A stretch of DNA of 64,000 bases from Bradyrhizobiaceae bacterium (GCA_020544565.1 CP078014.1:1370574-1434573); one strand, 5' to 3'. Shown: positions 34,454-43,841, numbered from the stretch's first letter. Notes: generated from the letters alone by a model not told the origin. A program made the numbers and translations.

Positions 34454-35587
34454 GTGCTAAATCCCATCGAGCCCAGGTTTCAGACGCGCGGCGACCTCGC
34501 ATGGTCGATCACGGTCGGCGGCATCGGGACCGTCGCCTTCGCGGTGCTGGTGGCCTTCTCCTGGTATTATGCCGCGACCTTGTTCCTGCTGTTCGCGGGC
34601 GCGCTGCTCGGCGTGGCGCTCAACGCCATGACCCATGTGCTGCAGAAGGTGATCGGTGGCCCCCACGCGCTGCGGCTGATGCTGGTGTGTCTGGTGCTGG
34701 CGGGCCTGCTGTCCGGTATCGTGTTTCTCGGCGGCTCCACCATCGCCCATCAGGCCACCGCGCTTAGCAATACGCTGAAGTCGCAGCTCGTCACCGTAAA
34801 GACGTTCCTCGAACAGCACGGCGTCGACACCAGCTATCTCGAGCTGGGCGGCATCACCACCCCCTCCTCTCCGGAGGCGGACAATATTCCGGCGCAGCTG
34901 CCGAAAAACCTGCCGAGCGCCGGGGTCATCGCCTCCGGCGGCGGGGCCATCGTCACCCAGACCCTGAAGCTGCTGCTCGGCACGGTGAGCGCCGTCGGCA
35001 ACCTGTTCATCGTGCTGTTTCTCGGCCTCGCCTTCGCGGCGCAGCCCAGCGTCTACCGCAAGGGGTTGCTGCACATGGCACCCGCGAAATATCGCGCCCA
35101 CGTCACTGTCGTGGTGGACCGGATCAGCGAGACGCTGGAGCGCTGGCTGATCGCCCAGATGGTGACCATGGCGGCGGTGTTCCTGGTGACGTGGATCGGC
35201 CTGTTGCTGATCGGGATCGACAGCGCCTTCATCCTCGGCATCCAGGCGGGATTGCTCGCCTTCATCCCCACCGTCGGGGCGCTGGTGGCGGGCGTGATCG
35301 TCACGCTGGCGAGCCTCGCCTCCGGATGGGTGGCGGGCGCCAGCGCACTGGTGCTGTTCCTCGGCGTCCACGCCATGGAGAGCTACGTGCTGACCCCGAT
35401 CATCCAGCGCCAGGCGCTCGACATCCCGCCGGCGACGCTGTTCGGCTTCCAGATCCTGCTCGGGGTGGTGTTCGGGGTGTGGGGACTGGCGCTGGCGCTG
35501 CCGCTGATGGCCATCGCCAAGGTCATCATCGACTATCTGCGCGAGGATGACCCGGAAGAACGGCCCGCCGAATTCCAGGTGGCATGA
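34454..35587 (+). CDS. AI-2E family transporter (PerM/TqsA-like)
   Basis: Integral membrane protein of 377 residues with about eight helices, arranged as paired helices near the N-terminus and six after residue 170. The family motif in the long amphipathic region (RISETLERWLIAQ) and the GLLAFIPTVGALVAG loop are present. The family exports or takes up small molecules, AI-2 in a few cases; the substrate here is unknown. GTG start with a strong GGAGGA site. A hairpin terminator lies after the stop. Confidence 0.88.
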   Translation: MLNPIEPRFQTRGDLAWSITVGGIGTVAFAVLVAFSWYYAATLFLLFAGALLGVALNAMTHVLQKVIGGPHALRLMLVCLVLAGLLSGIVFLGGSTIAHQATALSNTLKSQLVTVKTFLEQHGVDTSYLELGGITTPSSPEADNIPAQLPKNLPSAGVIASGGGAIVTQTLKLLLGTVSAVGNLFIVLFLGLAFAAQPSVYRKGLLHMAPAKYRAHVTVVVDRISETLERWLIAQMVTMAAVFLVTWIGLLLIGIDSAFILGIQAGLLAFIPTVGALVAGVIVTLASLASGWVAGASALVLFLGVHAMESYVLTPIIQRQALDIPPATLFGFQILLGVVFGVWGLALALPLMAIAKVIIDYLREDDPEERPAEFQVA

Positions 35588-35610
35588 CCGCAAAACACGT
35601 GACCGCAAAC

Positions 35611-35636
35611 AAAAGGCGCCGCTGCCGGCGCCTTTT
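35611..35636. terminator. bidirectional hairpin terminator
   Basis: AAAAGGCGCCG and CGGCGCCTTTT with a short loop between converging AI-2E transporter and ABM-type genes. A/T runs on both sides allow use on either strand. Confidence 0.85.
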
Positions 35637-35657
35637 CGTGTTTCCGGCCGTGGCGTT

Positions 35658-35954
35658 CTAGAAAGTCGCGACCGTGTTGGTGTGCTCCACCTCCGGCGGC
35701 GCGGCGAAGAACGGACCGACCAGCCCCCGCCATTCGGTGAAGTTGTCGGACTCGCGGAAATCGACGGTGTGGTTTTCCAGCGTCTCCCACTTGATCAGGA
35801 GCCGGTAGCGCGACGGCTTCTCGATCGAGCGGTGCAGCTCGAAGCTTTTCCAGCCCTTGCAGCGCTTGAAAATGGTCTGCGCCATCCCGACGGCGGTCTC
35901 GAAGTCCTTCTCCTGCCCCGGCTTCACCTCGATCTGCGCGATTTCCGTGATCAT
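35658..35954 (-). CDS. antibiotic biosynthesis monooxygenase (ABM) domain protein
   Basis: 98-residue ferredoxin-like dimeric fold. Diagnostic segments are ITEIAQIEVKPGQEKDFETA at the N-terminus, CKGWKSFELHRSIEKPSRY in the middle and WETLENHTVDFRESDNFTEW, where the ABM/heme-degrading family carries its active-site residues. Small proteins of this type include quinol monooxygenases and haem oxygenases; the substrate cannot be told here. It is read with a 77-residue membrane protein upstream, but a terminator lies between them. Confidence 0.82.
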   Translation of the reverse strand: MITEIAQIEVKPGQEKDFETAVGMAQTIFKRCKGWKSFELHRSIEKPSRYRLLIKWETLENHTVDFRESDNFTEWRGLVGPFFAAPPEVEHTNTVATF

Positions 35955-36010
35955 CGTCGTTCCTTTCCTGAAGCTCGACTGGCTGTAGCGGAAAAAGCCA
36001 TCCGGGAAAA

Positions 36011-36035
36011 GACAAAGGGCGCCGCGCGGCGCCCT
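36011..36035 (-). terminator. terminator between the 77-aa membrane protein and the ABM gene
   Basis: Minus strand AGGGCGCCG-CG-CGGCGCCCT stem followed by TTTGTCTTTT. Located between the small membrane protein's stop and the ABM start. Confidence 0.8.
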
Positions 36036-36061
36036 GCCGACCGGCTGCGGTGACGGAGCTT

Positions 36062-36295
36062 CTAGAAAGCGATCAGAAACACGCCCAGCAGGACGCAGGC
36101 GACGCCTCCGAGCAGCATCGGCTGCCAGTCGAACCACGAGCCATAGCGGCCCTCGGCGCGGCGGGCGGTGATCAGCGCCGTCTCGTATTCGTCGGAGGTG
36201 GAAAACATGCAGGCGAAGCCCGCGCGCGCCGACGTCACGGCTGCTTCGAGCGCCGCCAGTTCGGATCTGGAATCGTGCGTGCGGTCAATGGACAT
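36062..36295 (-). CDS. small membrane protein of unknown function
   Basis: 77 residues: a charged soluble N-terminal part (about 55 residues, ARRAEGRYGSWF before the helix) and one C-terminal membrane helix (LLGGVACVLLGVFLIAF) ending in the membrane, the layout of a tail-anchored protein. I do not recognise it. It lies 58 bp after the diguanylate cyclase on the same strand, which could be chance. Confidence 0.6.
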   Translation of the reverse strand: MSIDRTHDSRSELAALEAAVTSARAGFACMFSTSDEYETALITARRAEGRYGSWFDWQPMLLGGVACVLLGVFLIAF

Positions 36296-36353
36296 GCCCC
36301 ATCATAGCGCGCGGTCGGTAAACAGCCGGTTAGGATGAGACCGCCTCGCGGCG

Positions 36354-37622
36354 TCAGATACGGATATCCAGCGCCGCGTCGGCCGGCATGATTGCCGCGT
36401 CCGCCGGCTGCGTCCCCGCGCCGGAGGCGAGCGCGCGGCGCGCCTTCTGCAGCGACAGCGGCTGTTCGATGGCGATTTCCACGCGGTTGCGACCGCCGCG
36501 CTTGGCCTGATAGAGCGCGGTATCCGCCGACGCCATCAGCACTTCGAGTTCGGTGTTGGCCGGGCCGCCGGCGACGCCGATGCTGACCGTGGTCTCCAGC
36601 GGAACGTCGTCGATCCGCACGCCCGATGCCGCGAACGCCTCGCGCACGCGCTCGGCGGCGAGCTGAGCCTCCTCAGTCGTGCACGGCAGCAGCGCGGCGA
36701 ATTCCTCGCCACCGACCCGGCCGACGAGATCGGTGACGCGCAGCGAACTGGCGACGATATCGGCGAAAACCGTCAGCACGTCATCGCCTGCGGCATGGCC
36801 GAAGCGGTCGTTGACCGACTTGAAATGATCGATGTCAAAAATCATCACCGTGATCGGCCGTCCGGCCTTGGCTTCGCGCTCGATCATGCGCGCGGTCGCT
36901 TCCCCGAAGCCGCGACGGTTGAGCAGGCCGGTCAGCGGATCGAGCGACGCCGCGGTCTTGTGCGCCGTCACGGTGCGTTCCGACACCAGCATGAAGATAA
37001 CGAAGACGGTGCCGGCCGCGTAGAGAACCAGCTCGGCCGCGAACGCGGCGATCCAGACGCCGGCGACGCCGCCGGTGCGGCTCTGGAGCATGTCGCCGAG
37101 CAGGATCGGCAGCATCAGGACGCCGCCATGGAGCAGTGGCACGATCAGCGCGGGCCAGCGCGCGCGCAGTTTCCTGCGCCGCTCGCGACCCAGCTCGGCC
37201 GCCGTCAGCGCGGCATAGAACGCCACGATGCCGGCTCCGATCATCATCCGCGTCTGCACGGCCGACGGATCGAGCATGACGTCCGCCACGATCCATAAAA
37301 GCGGCCCCGCGGCCACCATGCTCCAGTTCGCCGCGCGGCCGTGAAACACCCGCGCCGCATCCCACACCAGGCCGCAGGCGATGAAGCCGACGACATTGAC
37401 CGCCAGCGACAGCGTGAACCCGAGTTCGGGACCGCCGACCGTCCACAGCGCGACCGAGGCCGCGCCAAGAAGATAGGCCGCGCCCCACCAGCCCAGCGCC
37501 GCGATCTCTTCCTTGTGCCAGAAAAACAGCAGCAACGCGCCGAGCAGCGCCGCAACCAGCGTCGCCACCAGATAAAGCGTCGAAAGATCGAGCGATAAAT
37601 GCGTGCCAGCGGACATCTTCAC
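36354..37622 (-). CDS. membrane diguanylate cyclase (GGDEF)
   Basis: 422 residues making c-di-GMP from two GTP. Residues 1-225 form six or so membrane helices without a recognised sensor domain, residues 230-390 the GGDEF domain. The active-site motif is GGEEF (in GRVGGEEFAALLP), fully catalytic, and the product-inhibition I-site RVTD sits exactly five residues upstream. DPLTGLLNRRGF opens the domain. The C-terminal 30 residues are low-complexity. There is no EAL domain. Exopolysaccharide genes lie 8 kb away, a typical output of c-di-GMP, but no direct link is seen. Confidence 0.93.
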   Translation of the reverse strand: MKMSAGTHLSLDLSTLYLVATLVAALLGALLLFFWHKEEIAALGWWGAAYLLGAASVALWTVGGPELGFTLSLAVNVVGFIACGLVWDAARVFHGRAANWSMVAAGPLLWIVADVMLDPSAVQTRMMIGAGIVAFYAALTAAELGRERRRKLRARWPALIVPLLHGGVLMLPILLGDMLQSRTGGVAGVWIAAFAAELVLYAAGTVFVIFMLVSERTVTAHKTAASLDPLTGLLNRRGFGEATARMIEREAKAGRPITVMIFDIDHFKSVNDRFGHAAGDDVLTVFADIVASSLRVTDLVGRVGGEEFAALLPCTTEEAQLAAERVREAFAASGVRIDDVPLETTVSIGVAGGPANTELEVLMASADTALYQAKRGGRNRVEIAIEQPLSLQKARRALASGAGTQPADAAIMPADAALDIRI

Positions 37623-37760
37623 TGCAGCGCTTCAAAACGGCGGAGCCGGAATGACTCCCCCAGCCGCTTTCACGCTAGCAACCGGGTCTTGGCGTTTCGT
37701 TTGCGCAAGCAGGACAATTTTAACGAAAGCCGCCGCTTCGCATCGCCATCCACAGCCACG

Positions 37761-37788
37761 AAAAAAGGGCGCCCGGAGGCGCCCTTTT
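37761..37788 (-). terminator. Rho-independent terminator of rplM-rpsI
   Basis: Minus strand AAAAGGGCGCC and GGCGCCCTTTT around a TCCG-type loop, followed by six T. 45 bp past rpsI. Confidence 0.9.
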
Positions 37789-37832
37789 GGACTCTGGCCC
37801 ACCCGCGGTTGCGGACGGCCTGAATAAAACGA

Positions 37833-38309
37833 TCAGCGCTTCGAGAACTGGAAGGACCGGCGGGCCTTGGCCTTGCCGTACTTCTTGCGTTCGACGACGC
37901 GCGAGTCGCGGGTCAGGAAGCCGCCCTTCTTCAGCACGGTGCGCAGATCCGGCTCGAAGTGGGTCAATGCCTTGGAGATGCCGTGACGCACCGCGCCGGC
38001 CTGACCCGACAGGCCGCCGCCGGCAACCGTGCAGACCACGTCATACTGGCCCTGACGGGCGGCAGCGACGATCGGCTGCTGGATCATCATGCGCAGCACC
38101 GGACGCGCGAAGTAGGTTTCGACCTCGCGGGTGTTGACCACGATCTTGCCCGAGCCGGGCTTGATCCAGACGCGGGCGACCGCGTCCTTGCGCTTGCCGG
38201 TGGCATAAGCGCGGCCGTGCTTGTCGACCTTCTTCACGTGCTTCGGAGCTTCCGCCTCGGCGGGCTTCAGCGACGACAACTGGTCCAGGGACTGGATGGT
38301 ATCCGACAT
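37833..38309 (-). CDS. rpsI: 30S ribosomal protein S9
   Basis: 158 residues. The S9 core runs from [17 protein letters not shown] to the C-terminal [14 protein letters not shown], whose basic tail reaches the P-site tRNA. The N-terminal 35 residues are an alphaproteobacterial extension rich in Lys/Ala. Its ATG directly overlaps the rplM stop region, so L13 and S9 are co-translated, the universal pairing. Confidence 0.98.
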   Translation of the reverse strand: MSDTIQSLDQLSSLKPAEAEAPKHVKKVDKHGRAYATGKRKDAVARVWIKPGSGKIVVNTREVETYFARPVLRMMIQQPIVAAARQGQYDVVCTVAGGGLSGQAGAVRHGISKALTHFEPDLRTVLKKGGFLTRDSRVVERKKYGKAKARRSFQFSKR

Positions 38310-38773
38310 TAAGCGGCCCTCGTGTTCTTGCGATTCAACGCCGCGACGTCCACGACCTCGGGCTGCTGCGCTTCATGCGGATGTTCGGCGCCCGGATAGA
38401 CGCGGAGGTTGCCGAGTTGCATGCGTCCCAGCGGGCCGCGCGGAATCATGCGTTCGACGGCCTTCTCGACGACACGCTCCGGGAAGCGGCCTTCGAGGAT
38501 CGACTTCGCCGAGCGTTCCTTGATGCCGCCGATGAAGCCGGTGTGGTTGTAATAGACCTTGTTGTCACGCTTGCGTCCGGTGAGGACGACGTGCGCCGCG
38601 TTGATGATGATGACGTTGTCACCGCAATCGACGTGGGGCGTGTAGGTCGGGAGATGCTTGCCGCGCAAACGGTTGGCGACCAGGGACGCGAGGCGACCGA
38701 CCACCAGACCCTTGGCGTCGATCAGCACCCACTTCTTGGTGACCTCGGCGGGCTTTGCCGAAAACGTCTTCAT
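38309..38773 (-). CDS. rplM: 50S ribosomal protein L13
   Basis: 154 residues, starting [20 protein letters not shown], the usual form. Conserved: [38 protein letters not shown] and MIPRGPLGR. An in-frame extension of 14 residues upstream has no support. A striking inverted repeat (38870-38909) lies about 100 bp upstream in the promoter region. Confidence 0.98.
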   Translation of the reverse strand: MKTFSAKPAEVTKKWVLIDAKGLVVGRLASLVANRLRGKHLPTYTPHVDCGDNVIIINAAHVVLTGRKRDNKVYYNHTGFIGGIKERSAKSILEGRFPERVVEKAVERMIPRGPLGRMQLGNLRVYPGAEHPHEAQQPEVVDVAALNRKNTRAA

Positions 38774-38869
38774 TGTGAGTTGTCCGTGAAATGGCACGTT
38801 CGGCGCGACCGCCAAACTGGCGCGGTTCTAGAGAACCGGACCGCGCGCGTCAATGCCGCATCGTTTAAA

Positions 38870-38909
38870 ATAACACCATAAAAACAATGGGTTGGAAATA
38901 TGGTGTTAT
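38870..38909. repeat. inverted repeat upstream of rplM
   Basis: Perfect 11-bp arms ATAACACCATA and TATGGTGTTAT separated by 18 bp, in an AT-rich 60-bp patch between the thioesterase gene stop and rplM. No T tail follows in the right place, so two binding half-sites are as likely as a terminator. Confidence 0.6.
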
Positions 38910-38922
38910 ATTACCGTCAAAA

Positions 38923-39354
38923 TCACGAAACAGTCGGAATGGAATAGGTCGCGGTCACGTGCGCAATGGGATCGGGCGAGGTCCCCGACAGCAGAAGCAC
39001 TTCTCCCACCGCCAGCCGCTTGCCGATCTTCATCAGCTTGGCCGCCGCCAGCACATCCTGGCCCGGCTGCCCCTTGCGCAGGAAATTGATGTTGAGATTG
39101 GTGGTCATCGCCAGCTCGATCGGGCCGATGGCGGAGAGCAGCACCACATACATGGCGAAATCGGCCAGCGCCATCAGCGTCGGTCCGGACACAGTTCCAC
39201 CCGGACGCAGCATCCGCTCGCTGTAAGGCTGGCGCAGCAGGCTGGTGGCGCCGTCGGCGGCCTCGATCAGGATTTCGCCGCTGGCGAAAGCCTGAGGAAA
39301 CTCCTTGTGGAGAAATTTCTCCAGCTCCGCCACGGTCATTTTAGCTTTGTTCAT
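38923..39354 (-). CDS. PaaI-type thioesterase (hot-dog fold)
   Basis: 143 residues. The conserved PaaI segment is GGTVSGPTLMALADFAMYVV around residues 52-71, with the catalytic Asp (ADFA) in the central helix, and the closing strands NLNINFLRKGQPGQ and GKRLAVGEV. The family hydrolyses aromatic or acyl-CoA thioesters. It is transcribed toward rplM and away from the enoyl-CoA hydratase-like gene; both CoA enzymes share this 1.4-kb neighbourhood. Confidence 0.85.
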   Translation of the reverse strand: MNKAKMTVAELEKFLHKEFPQAFASGEILIEAADGATSLLRQPYSERMLRPGGTVSGPTLMALADFAMYVVLLSAIGPIELAMTTNLNINFLRKGQPGQDVLAAAKLMKIGKRLAVGEVLLLSGTSPDPIAHVTATYSIPTVS

Positions 39355-39501
39355 GGAACGTATGCCCTGCCTGCTCTCGCGTGTGACGGGTTTGTATCTT
39401 AGGGTGCACGGGATGGCGAGCCCGGCCCCCGCGCGAAGGGCACGACGAAAGTCTCAGGGGGAGCCTTCAAGACGCGACGCTGTTCCGGCCGAGGAATTGA
39501 C

Positions 39502-40329
39502 ATGACGACGCAACCGTCCCGCTCCGCTTCCCCGCAGGTGCCCTCGCCTGTCTCGCGCGAGACCGTGGACGGCGTCGCCGTGCTGACGCTGGATTCGCCG
39601 GCCTCGCGCAATGCGCTGTCGGAGGCGATGATCCGGACGCTGCATGAGGCGCTCGCCGCCATCCGCGACGACAGCGCCGTCCGCGCCGTGGTGATCACCG
39701 CCAACGGCCCGGCCTTCTCGTCCGGCCACGATCTGAAAGAACTGACCGCGCGGCGCACCGATCCCGACCGTGGCCGCGCCTTTTTCGCGCACCTGATGAC
39801 ATCCTGCGCCGACATGATGCAGGCGATCGTGCATCTGCCGAAGCCAGTCGTCGCCGCCGTCCAGGGCGTCGCCACCGCCGCCGGCTGCCAGCTCGTCGCC
39901 ACCTGCGATCTCGCCGTGGCCTCCGACAAGGCGACATTCGCCACCCCGGGCATCGACATCGGCCTGTTCTGTTCCACGCCCATGGTGGCACTGTCGCGCA
40001 ACGTGCCGCGCAAGCATGCGATGCACATGCTGCTGACCGGCGAGCCGGTGTCGGCGGAGCGCGCCCGGGAGATGGGCCTCGTCAACACCGTGGTGTCCGC
40101 GGGGATGGAGCGCAATGCCGCCATCGACCTCGCCCGCAAGATTTCGCGCAAATCCGCCTATACGCTCAAGGTCGGCAAGGAAGCCTTCTACCGGCAGGCG
40201 GAAATGAGCCTTGCCGACGCTTATCGCTACACCGCGCAGGTGATGACCGAGAACATGATGGCGCGCGACGCCGAGGAAGGCATCGGCGCCTTCATCGACA
40301 AGCGTGCGCCCAAATGGGAAGACCGCTGA
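39502..40329 (+). CDS. enoyl-CoA hydratase/isomerase family protein, probably not a hydratase
   Basis: 275 residues of the crotonase fold. The first conserved block SSGHDLKEL supplies one oxyanion-hole residue and the second, AAGCQLVATCD, the other. The two catalytic Glu of hydratases (in GGCE and PE) are replaced by Gln (GCQL) and Gly (ATPGIDIG). The sequence around HDLKEL and LLTGEP resembles the ECHDC3-like group, whose activity is poorly known. It is followed 37 bp later by a CoA-binding protein gene. Confidence 0.85.
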   Translation: MTTQPSRSASPQVPSPVSRETVDGVAVLTLDSPASRNALSEAMIRTLHEALAAIRDDSAVRAVVITANGPAFSSGHDLKELTARRTDPDRGRAFFAHLMTSCADMMQAIVHLPKPVVAAVQGVATAAGCQLVATCDLAVASDKATFATPGIDIGLFCSTPMVALSRNVPRKHAMHMLLTGEPVSAERAREMGLVNTVVSAGMERNAAIDLARKISRKSAYTLKVGKEAFYRQAEMSLADAYRYTAQVMTENMMARDAEEGIGAFIDKRAPKWEDR

Positions 40330-40366
40330 ACACGCTGCGGCCTCCGCACCGACGACACGCAACACC

Positions 40367-40951
40367 ATGAACCACGATCACTACGACGACACCTTCATTC
40401 GCGGCATTCTCACCAGCGTGAAGACCATCGCCATGGTCGGCGCGTCGCCGGTCAATGTGCGGCCGAGCTATTTCGCGTTCAAATATCTGGTCGCGCGCGG
40501 CTACGACATGATTCCGGTCAATCCCGGGCAGGTCGGCAACAGCCTGATCGGCAAGCCCTTCGTCGCCGCACTAAAGGACATCGACCGCCCCGTCGATATG
40601 GTGGATATCTTCCGCAGTTCGGACCGCGTCATGGCCGTGGTGGACGAGGCTTTGGCGCTGCCGACGCGGCCGAAAGTGATCTGGATGCAGCTCGGCGTGC
40701 GCAACGACGCGGCCGCGGCGAAAGCCGAAGCCGCCGGCATCACGGTGGTGATGAACCGCTGCCCGAAAATCGAATATGCCCGCCTCACCTCCGAGATCCA
40801 GTGGGTGGGCGTCAACTCGCGCACGCTCAGTTCGAAACGCGCGCCGGTGCCGGCCGCCAACATGCGGCTGTCATTGAATCGCAGCAGCGTCTCCGGCGGC
40901 GCAACCAAGGCCGCCGATCTCGCCGCCCGGGACAAGAATGGTCTGCCCTGA
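40367..40951 (+). CDS. CoA-binding domain protein (YccU-like)
   Basis: 194 residues. A Rossmann-type CoA-binding domain begins at TIAMVGASPVNVRPSYF and carries DMVDIFRSSDR and the conserved IWMQLGVRNDAAAAKAEAAG stretch; the adenine-binding glycine motif is GASPVN. The family is widespread but its role is unproved. The ATG chosen lies 37 bp after the crotonase gene; a longer frame upstream lies inside it. The C-terminus after residue 155 is a non-conserved basic tail. Confidence 0.85.
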   Translation: MNHDHYDDTFIRGILTSVKTIAMVGASPVNVRPSYFAFKYLVARGYDMIPVNPGQVGNSLIGKPFVAALKDIDRPVDMVDIFRSSDRVMAVVDEALALPTRPKVIWMQLGVRNDAAAAKAEAAGITVVMNRCPKIEYARLTSEIQWVGVNSRTLSSKRAPVPAANMRLSLNRSSVSGGATKAADLAARDKNGLP

Positions 40952-40966
40952 ATCCGGCCTGCGGCA

Positions 40967-40978
40967 GAACGATCGTTC
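40967..40978. promoter_or_regulatory. 12-bp perfect palindrome GAACGATCGTTC
   Basis: In the 167-bp spacer before the O-acetylhomoserine sulfhydrylase gene. A palindrome this clean suits a small dimeric repressor. No cognate regulator in the window. Confidence 0.3.
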
Positions 40979-41118
40979 GCCGGCGCCAAAAAACGCGACA
41001 GGGCTGTTGCCTGTTGGCCGCATCGCGTGTTGATACCTTGACGGGGGCGGCGCTCATCCGCAGCATGCCGCCATCTTCCTGCCCATCGCCCGCTCGCGGC
41101 CCGCACAAGGATCATCCC

Positions 41119-42399
41119 ATGACGGAAACACAACCCGGATTCTCGACGCTCTCCATCCACGCCGGCGCGCAGCCGGACCCGACCACGGGCGCGCGCACCA
41201 CGCCGATCTACCAAACGACCTCCTTCGTCTTCAACGACGCCGACCACGCCGCCTCGCTGTTCGGGCTGCAGGCGTTCGGCAACATCTACACCCGCATCAC
41301 CAACCCGACGACGGCCGTGCTCGAAGAGCGCGTCGCCGCGCTGGAAGGCGGCACCGCCGCGCTCGCCGTCGCTTCCGGCCATGCCGCGCAACTGGTGACG
41401 TTCCACGCTTTGCTCCAGCCCGGCGACGAATTCATCGCGGCGCGCCGGCTCTATGGCGGCACGATCAACCAGTTCAGCCACTCCTTCAAGGCGTTCGGCT
41501 GGAACGTGGTGTGGGCGGACACCGACGACGTGGCAAGCTTCGAGCGCGCGCTGTCGCCGAAGACCAAGGCGATCTTCATCGAGTCCATCGCCAATCCCGG
41601 CGGCACCGTCACCGACATCGAGGCCATCGCCGCGATCGCGCGCAAGGCAGGCGTGCCGCTGATCGTCGACAACACGCTGGCGTCGCCCTATCTCATCAAG
41701 CCGATCGATCACGGCGCCGATATCGTGCTGCACTCGCTGACCAAGTTTCTCGGCGGCCATGGCAACTCGATCGGCGGCATCATCGTCGACGCCGGCACGT
41801 TCGACTGGTCGCGCGACGACCGCTATCCCGTGCTGAGCCAGCCGCGTCCGGAATACCACGGCCTCAAGCTGCACGAGACCTTCGGCAATTTCGCCTTCGC
41901 CATCGCCGCGCGGGTGATCGGCCTGCGCGACCTCGGCCCGGCGCTGTCGCCGTTCAACGCCTTCCTGATCCTCACCGGCATCGAAACACTGAGCCTGCGG
42001 GTTCAGCGCCATTCCGACAACGCCAAGGCGGTCGCCGAATGGCTGTCGGCGAATCCCGCCGTGGCGTGGGTGAGCTATGCGGGACTGCCGGGCGACCGCT
42101 ATCATAACCTGGCGCGCAAATATTCGCCGAAGGGCGCCGGCGCGGTGTTCACCTTCGGCCTCAAGGGCGGCTACGACGCGGGCGTCAACCTCGTCTCCAA
42201 CGTCAAGCTGTTCTCGCATCTGGCCAATGTCGGCGATACGCGCTCGCTCATCATCCATCCGGCGTCCACCACCCACAGCCAGCTCAACGACGAACAGAAG
42301 GCGCTGGCCGGCGCCGGCGTCGATGTGGTGCGGCTGTCGGTGGGCATCGAGGACAAGGAAGACCTGATCGCCGACCTCGATCAGGCGCTGAAGGCGTAA
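41119..42399 (+). CDS. metY: O-acetylhomoserine aminocarboxypropyltransferase (sulfhydrylase)
   Basis: PLP enzyme making homocysteine (or methionine) from O-acetylhomoserine and sulfide. 426 residues. The PLP Lys lies in HSLTKFLGGHG; the phosphate-binding ASGHAAQ stretch and the closing HPASTTHSQL are typical of MetY rather than the shorter MetZ/MetB. GGAT-type site before the ATG; the upstream region showed no SAM-II riboswitch by eye. A strong terminator follows. Confidence 0.93.
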   Translation: MTETQPGFSTLSIHAGAQPDPTTGARTTPIYQTTSFVFNDADHAASLFGLQAFGNIYTRITNPTTAVLEERVAALEGGTAALAVASGHAAQLVTFHALLQPGDEFIAARRLYGGTINQFSHSFKAFGWNVVWADTDDVASFERALSPKTKAIFIESIANPGGTVTDIEAIAAIARKAGVPLIVDNTLASPYLIKPIDHGADIVLHSLTKFLGGHGNSIGGIIVDAGTFDWSRDDRYPVLSQPRPEYHGLKLHETFGNFAFAIAARVIGLRDLGPALSPFNAFLILTGIETLSLRVQRHSDNAKAVAEWLSANPAVAWVSYAGLPGDRYHNLARKYSPKGAGAVFTFGLKGGYDAGVNLVSNVKLFSHLANVGDTRSLIIHPASTTHSQLNDEQKALAGAGVDVVRLSVGIEDKEDLIADLDQALKA

Positions 42400-42425
42400 G
42401 CGCCCTTACCTGCTCTCACAAACGA

Positions 42426-42453
42426 AACGCGGCGCCGGGCATGGCGCCGCGTT
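42426..42453 (+). terminator. terminator of the O-acetylhomoserine sulfhydrylase gene
   Basis: Perfect 11-bp stem AACGCGGCGCC / GGCGCCGCGTT around GGGCAT, then TATCGTTTTGG. The T tract is short. Confidence 0.75.
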
Positions 42454-42627
42454 ATCGTTTTGGAGGGCCGTGACGGTCAGCACACGGATGAAAACCTGAA
42501 ATTTTCTACCGCGACGCAAACCCGGATGAAAGCGTGGGCGACCGCACAACTTCGTGAGCCGGGCCGCGACGGCGCGTGGAGCCCGAAAATCGGGCCTTTC
42601 CTGACTTGATAGCGATTTTAGAATAGC

Positions 42628-43743
42628 TCAGCGCGCCCGGTCGGATGCGAGATCCAGCGCGGGGGACTTGAGTTCCGGCACTCCCCGCCCCAGCCGCTCG
42701 GCCTGGAACAGCGCCAGCACCAGCACCACGATCGCCACCGCCTGATGGGTCAGCCCGAGATCGATGGGAACCTGATTGAGCAGCGTCAGGATGCCGACGA
42801 CGACCTGCGCCAGCAGCGCGGCCAAGAGCCACAGCGCGCCGGAGACCACTGAGGCATGCGCCCGCGCGCGCACTGCATCGATGGCGTGAACCACCGCCAC
42901 GACCAGCAGCGCATAGGCGATCATGCGATGGCTGAACTGCACGGTGAGCGTGTTGTCGAAGAAGTTCCGCCACCACGGCTGCTCGAAGAACAGGCGCTCG
43001 GCGGTAGGGATAAGCGCGCCGTCGATCTGCGGCCAGGTGTTGAATACCTTTCCGGCCCGCAGGCCGGCGACCAGCGCGCCGAAATAGAGCTGCAGGAACA
43101 CCAGCGCCAGCAGCAGGCGGCTTCCGGTCTTCAATCGCGGCGAGGCGACCAGCGCCGGCGCCTCGCGCAGCCGCCGCAGGGTCCAGACGATGGCGGAGAA
43201 GATCACCAGCGCCAGCACGAAATGCACCGCCAGACGATATTGCGACACCGAGACCCGCACGGTGAGGCCCGAACTCACCATCCACCAGCCGACCGCGCCC
43301 TGCAGCCCGCCGAGCGCGAAGATCACCCACAGCCGTCGCTTGAGGTCGGCGGACAACATGCCGCGCCAGAGAAACCAGAGAAACGGCAACAGGAACACCG
43401 CGCCGATCAGCCGCCCCAAAAGCCGATGGGCCCACTCCCACCAGAAGATGGTCTTGAACTCGGACAGGCTCATGCCGAGGTTCATCTCGCGGTATTGCGG
43501 GATGGTCTTGTACGCCTCGAACTGCGCGTCCCACTCCGCCGCCGTCAGCGGTGGAATGGTGCCGGTGACCGGCTTCCACTCCACGATGGACAGGCCGGAT
43601 TCCGTCAGCCGCGTCGCGCCGCCCACCATCAGCGTGCACACGACCATCGCCGCGACCACGACAAGCCACACGCGGACGGCGCGCAGGGCTGCGGGCGGGG
43701 TCGGTCGGGCTGCGGCGGCGGATACCATCTGCGCGGATACCAT
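42628..43743 (-). CDS. ctaA: haem A synthase (CtaA/COX15)
   Basis: Converts haem O to haem A for cytochrome oxidase. 371 residues with eight membrane helices. The four conserved haem-ligand His are visible in [26 protein letters not shown] and GLTHQAVAI. It is the COX15-like, longer type. Two closely spaced copies of GATACCAT near the N-terminus make the choice between ATG 43743 and 43728 uncertain; I take the first. It diverges from the DUF2842 gene by 98 bp. Confidence 0.94.
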   Translation of the reverse strand: MVSAQMVSAAAARPTPPAALRAVRVWLVVVAAMVVCTLMVGGATRLTESGLSIVEWKPVTGTIPPLTAAEWDAQFEAYKTIPQYREMNLGMSLSEFKTIFWWEWAHRLLGRLIGAVFLLPFLWFLWRGMLSADLKRRLWVIFALGGLQGAVGWWMVSSGLTVRVSVSQYRLAVHFVLALVIFSAIVWTLRRLREAPALVASPRLKTGSRLLLALVFLQLYFGALVAGLRAGKVFNTWPQIDGALIPTAERLFFEQPWWRNFFDNTLTVQFSHRMIAYALLVVAVVHAIDAVRARAHASVVSGALWLLAALLAQVVVGILTLLNQVPIDLGLTHQAVAIVVLVLALFQAERLGRGVPELKSPALDLASDRAR

Positions 43744-43841
43744 TTGCAAAGGCGGCCTTGTATCAATTCGCGCGGTCCTTATAGTCGCCGCAATCCGCCG
43801 CGCAAGCCCCGTCTGGCGGCAGCCATCCGCGCCATCCTGTC

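Noticed and set aside
40801..41118. In-frame extension upstream of the O-acetylhomoserine sulfhydrylase ATG
   Set aside because: The extra 106 codons overlap the previous gene in another frame and carry no family similarity; MTETQPGFSTLSIHAG is the standard N-terminus.
40952..41118. SAM-II riboswitch before the sulfhydrylase gene
   Set aside because: I looked for the conserved pseudoknot elements of SAM-II in the leader and did not find them.
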